This document shows positions 63,625 through 64,000 of a stretch of DNA of 64,000 nucleotides, one piece after another. Below the pieces are notes generated by a model. The model worked only from the letters and a program-made list of their open reading frames with translations. It was not told the DNA's origin and did not search any database. The stretch's first letter is position 1. Every line of letters starts with the position of its first letter. A program made the translations under genes and the position numbers. The stretch spans positions 103,516 to 167,515 of the forward strand of contig NZ_LMNS01000002.1 of the NCBI RefSeq assembly GCF_001423405.1, given 5' to 3'. The DNA comes from Methylobacterium sp. Leaf123 (GTDB lineage: Bacteria > Pseudomonadota > Alphaproteobacteria > Rhizobiales > Beijerinckiaceae).

Positions 63625-63654
63625 AAAAGGCCCGCGGGCGTGGCCTGCGGGCTT
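63625..63654 (-). terminator. Intrinsic terminator of the rRNA operon
   Basis: On the minus strand the sequence forms a stem GCCCGC/GCGGGC (complement of 63630-63653), followed by CTTTTGTCG. It lies about 65 nt beyond the tRNA-fMet 3' end, in the expected place for the rrn terminator. Confidence 0.75.
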
Positions 63655-63716
63655 GTGGTGGTGTGCGGCGATGTCGGTGTGTGGTTTTGGGTCTGTGTTT
63701 ATCGGTGTCAGCGTGT

Positions 63717-63793
<77 letters not shown>

Positions 63794-63875
63794 CCAAACG
63801 CGTGGACGCCGGACGGTTTTGTCGTCCGTCGTCGGCGTGCTGTGTGAGGGAATGTGGTTGGCTTGTGCTGGGCAG

Positions 63876-63992
63876 GCCTGGCGGCGACCGACTCTCCCGT
63901 GTCTTGAGACACAGTACCATAGGCGCTGGTGTGTTTAACGGCCGAGTTCGAGATGGATCGGGTTCTGGGCACACCGCTCAGGCCACCAGGCC
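63876..63992 (-). rRNA. rrf: 5S ribosomal RNA
   Basis: About 117 nt on the minus strand. It contains the family's conserved core AACCCGATCCATCTCGAACT in loop B/C and AGTACTG-like (GGTACTGTGTC) near helix IV, with paired ends GCCTGGTGG/GGCGGC-type stem. 23S rRNA should lie beyond the right edge. Boundaries are accurate to a few bases. Confidence 0.93.
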
Positions 63993-64000
63993 GGCGCAGC

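Overview
The window looks like a chromosomal segment of a high-GC alphaproteobacterium of the order Hyphomicrobiales (Rhizobiales), most likely Methylobacterium/Methylorubrum. The evidence is the FlaF/FlbT flagellar regulators, a short FlgD, a Mic60-type gene between hemD and hemY, an initiator tRNA directly after 5S rRNA, and several DUF families typical of the class (DUF1491, DUF2336, DUF2474). The genus is an impression from gene content and protein sequence; no database search was made.

Layout. 1-11014 is a flagellar cluster: flgK (cut by the window edge), flgL, flaF, flbT, flgD, fliQ, flhA, fliR, then FliJ-like, rod-binding CheL/FlgJ-like, FlgN-like and FliL-like genes. It is broken twice. 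A 107-bp palindromic repeat lies after flgD, and a reversed chemoreceptor gene, flanked by a 46-bp direct repeat of the flhA leader, sits between fliQ and flhA. 11021-20530 holds metabolic and envelope genes: a DapA-family enzyme, DUF2336, DUF1491, a peptidoglycan-binding membrane protein, a membrane histidine kinase, a cydB without cydA but with a DUF2474 mini-subunit, and an MFS transporter with a translationally coupled 41-aa membrane protein. 20812-32922 carries a class A PBP with a C-terminal SNase-like domain, a second chemoreceptor followed by four consecutive hairpins, AMP nucleosidase, TrmO, a GNAT/ATP-grasp pair, a deacetylase and a ceramide-type glycosyltransferase. 33406-36125 is a three-gene block of uncharacterised coiled-coil proteins.

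36227-39816 has an ethanolamine permease followed by a small accessory patch (an Arg/Asp/Met repeat protein, a membrane protein, and a complete 875-bp IS5-family element inserted in a CTAG beside a palindromic repeat). 39823-47000 has an aldo/keto reductase with a divergent AraC regulator, tRNA-Leu(CAA), YqaA-dsbB, a ParB-like protein, an acyltransferase, an EVE protein and gpsA. 47540-54990 has a soluble PAS-PAS chemoreceptor lying between gpsA and tsaD, then hemD, Mic60-like and HemY-like genes. tRNA-Ser(GGA) at 55149 is followed by a gene-poor stretch with a transposase fragment. 56644-63352 has a Cache-type chemoreceptor, an HhH protein, a 1.6-kb gap with a 50-aa membrane ORF, and a Suv3-like RNA helicase. 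The window ends in the tail of an rRNA operon on the minus strand (5S, tRNA-fMet, terminator).

Themes. Four chemoreceptor genes lie in 64 kb with no che genes, and two of them interrupt gene orders that are usually contiguous. Two families of short palindromic repeats are present. CTAG sites recur at their ends, at two stop codons and at the IS insertion point. I found no CRISPR array, prophage or integrase. The best candidates for undescribed biology are the coiled-coil triad with its CTAG-ended repeat, the PBP-SNase fusion, and the small membrane proteins coupled to larger transporters or oxidases.
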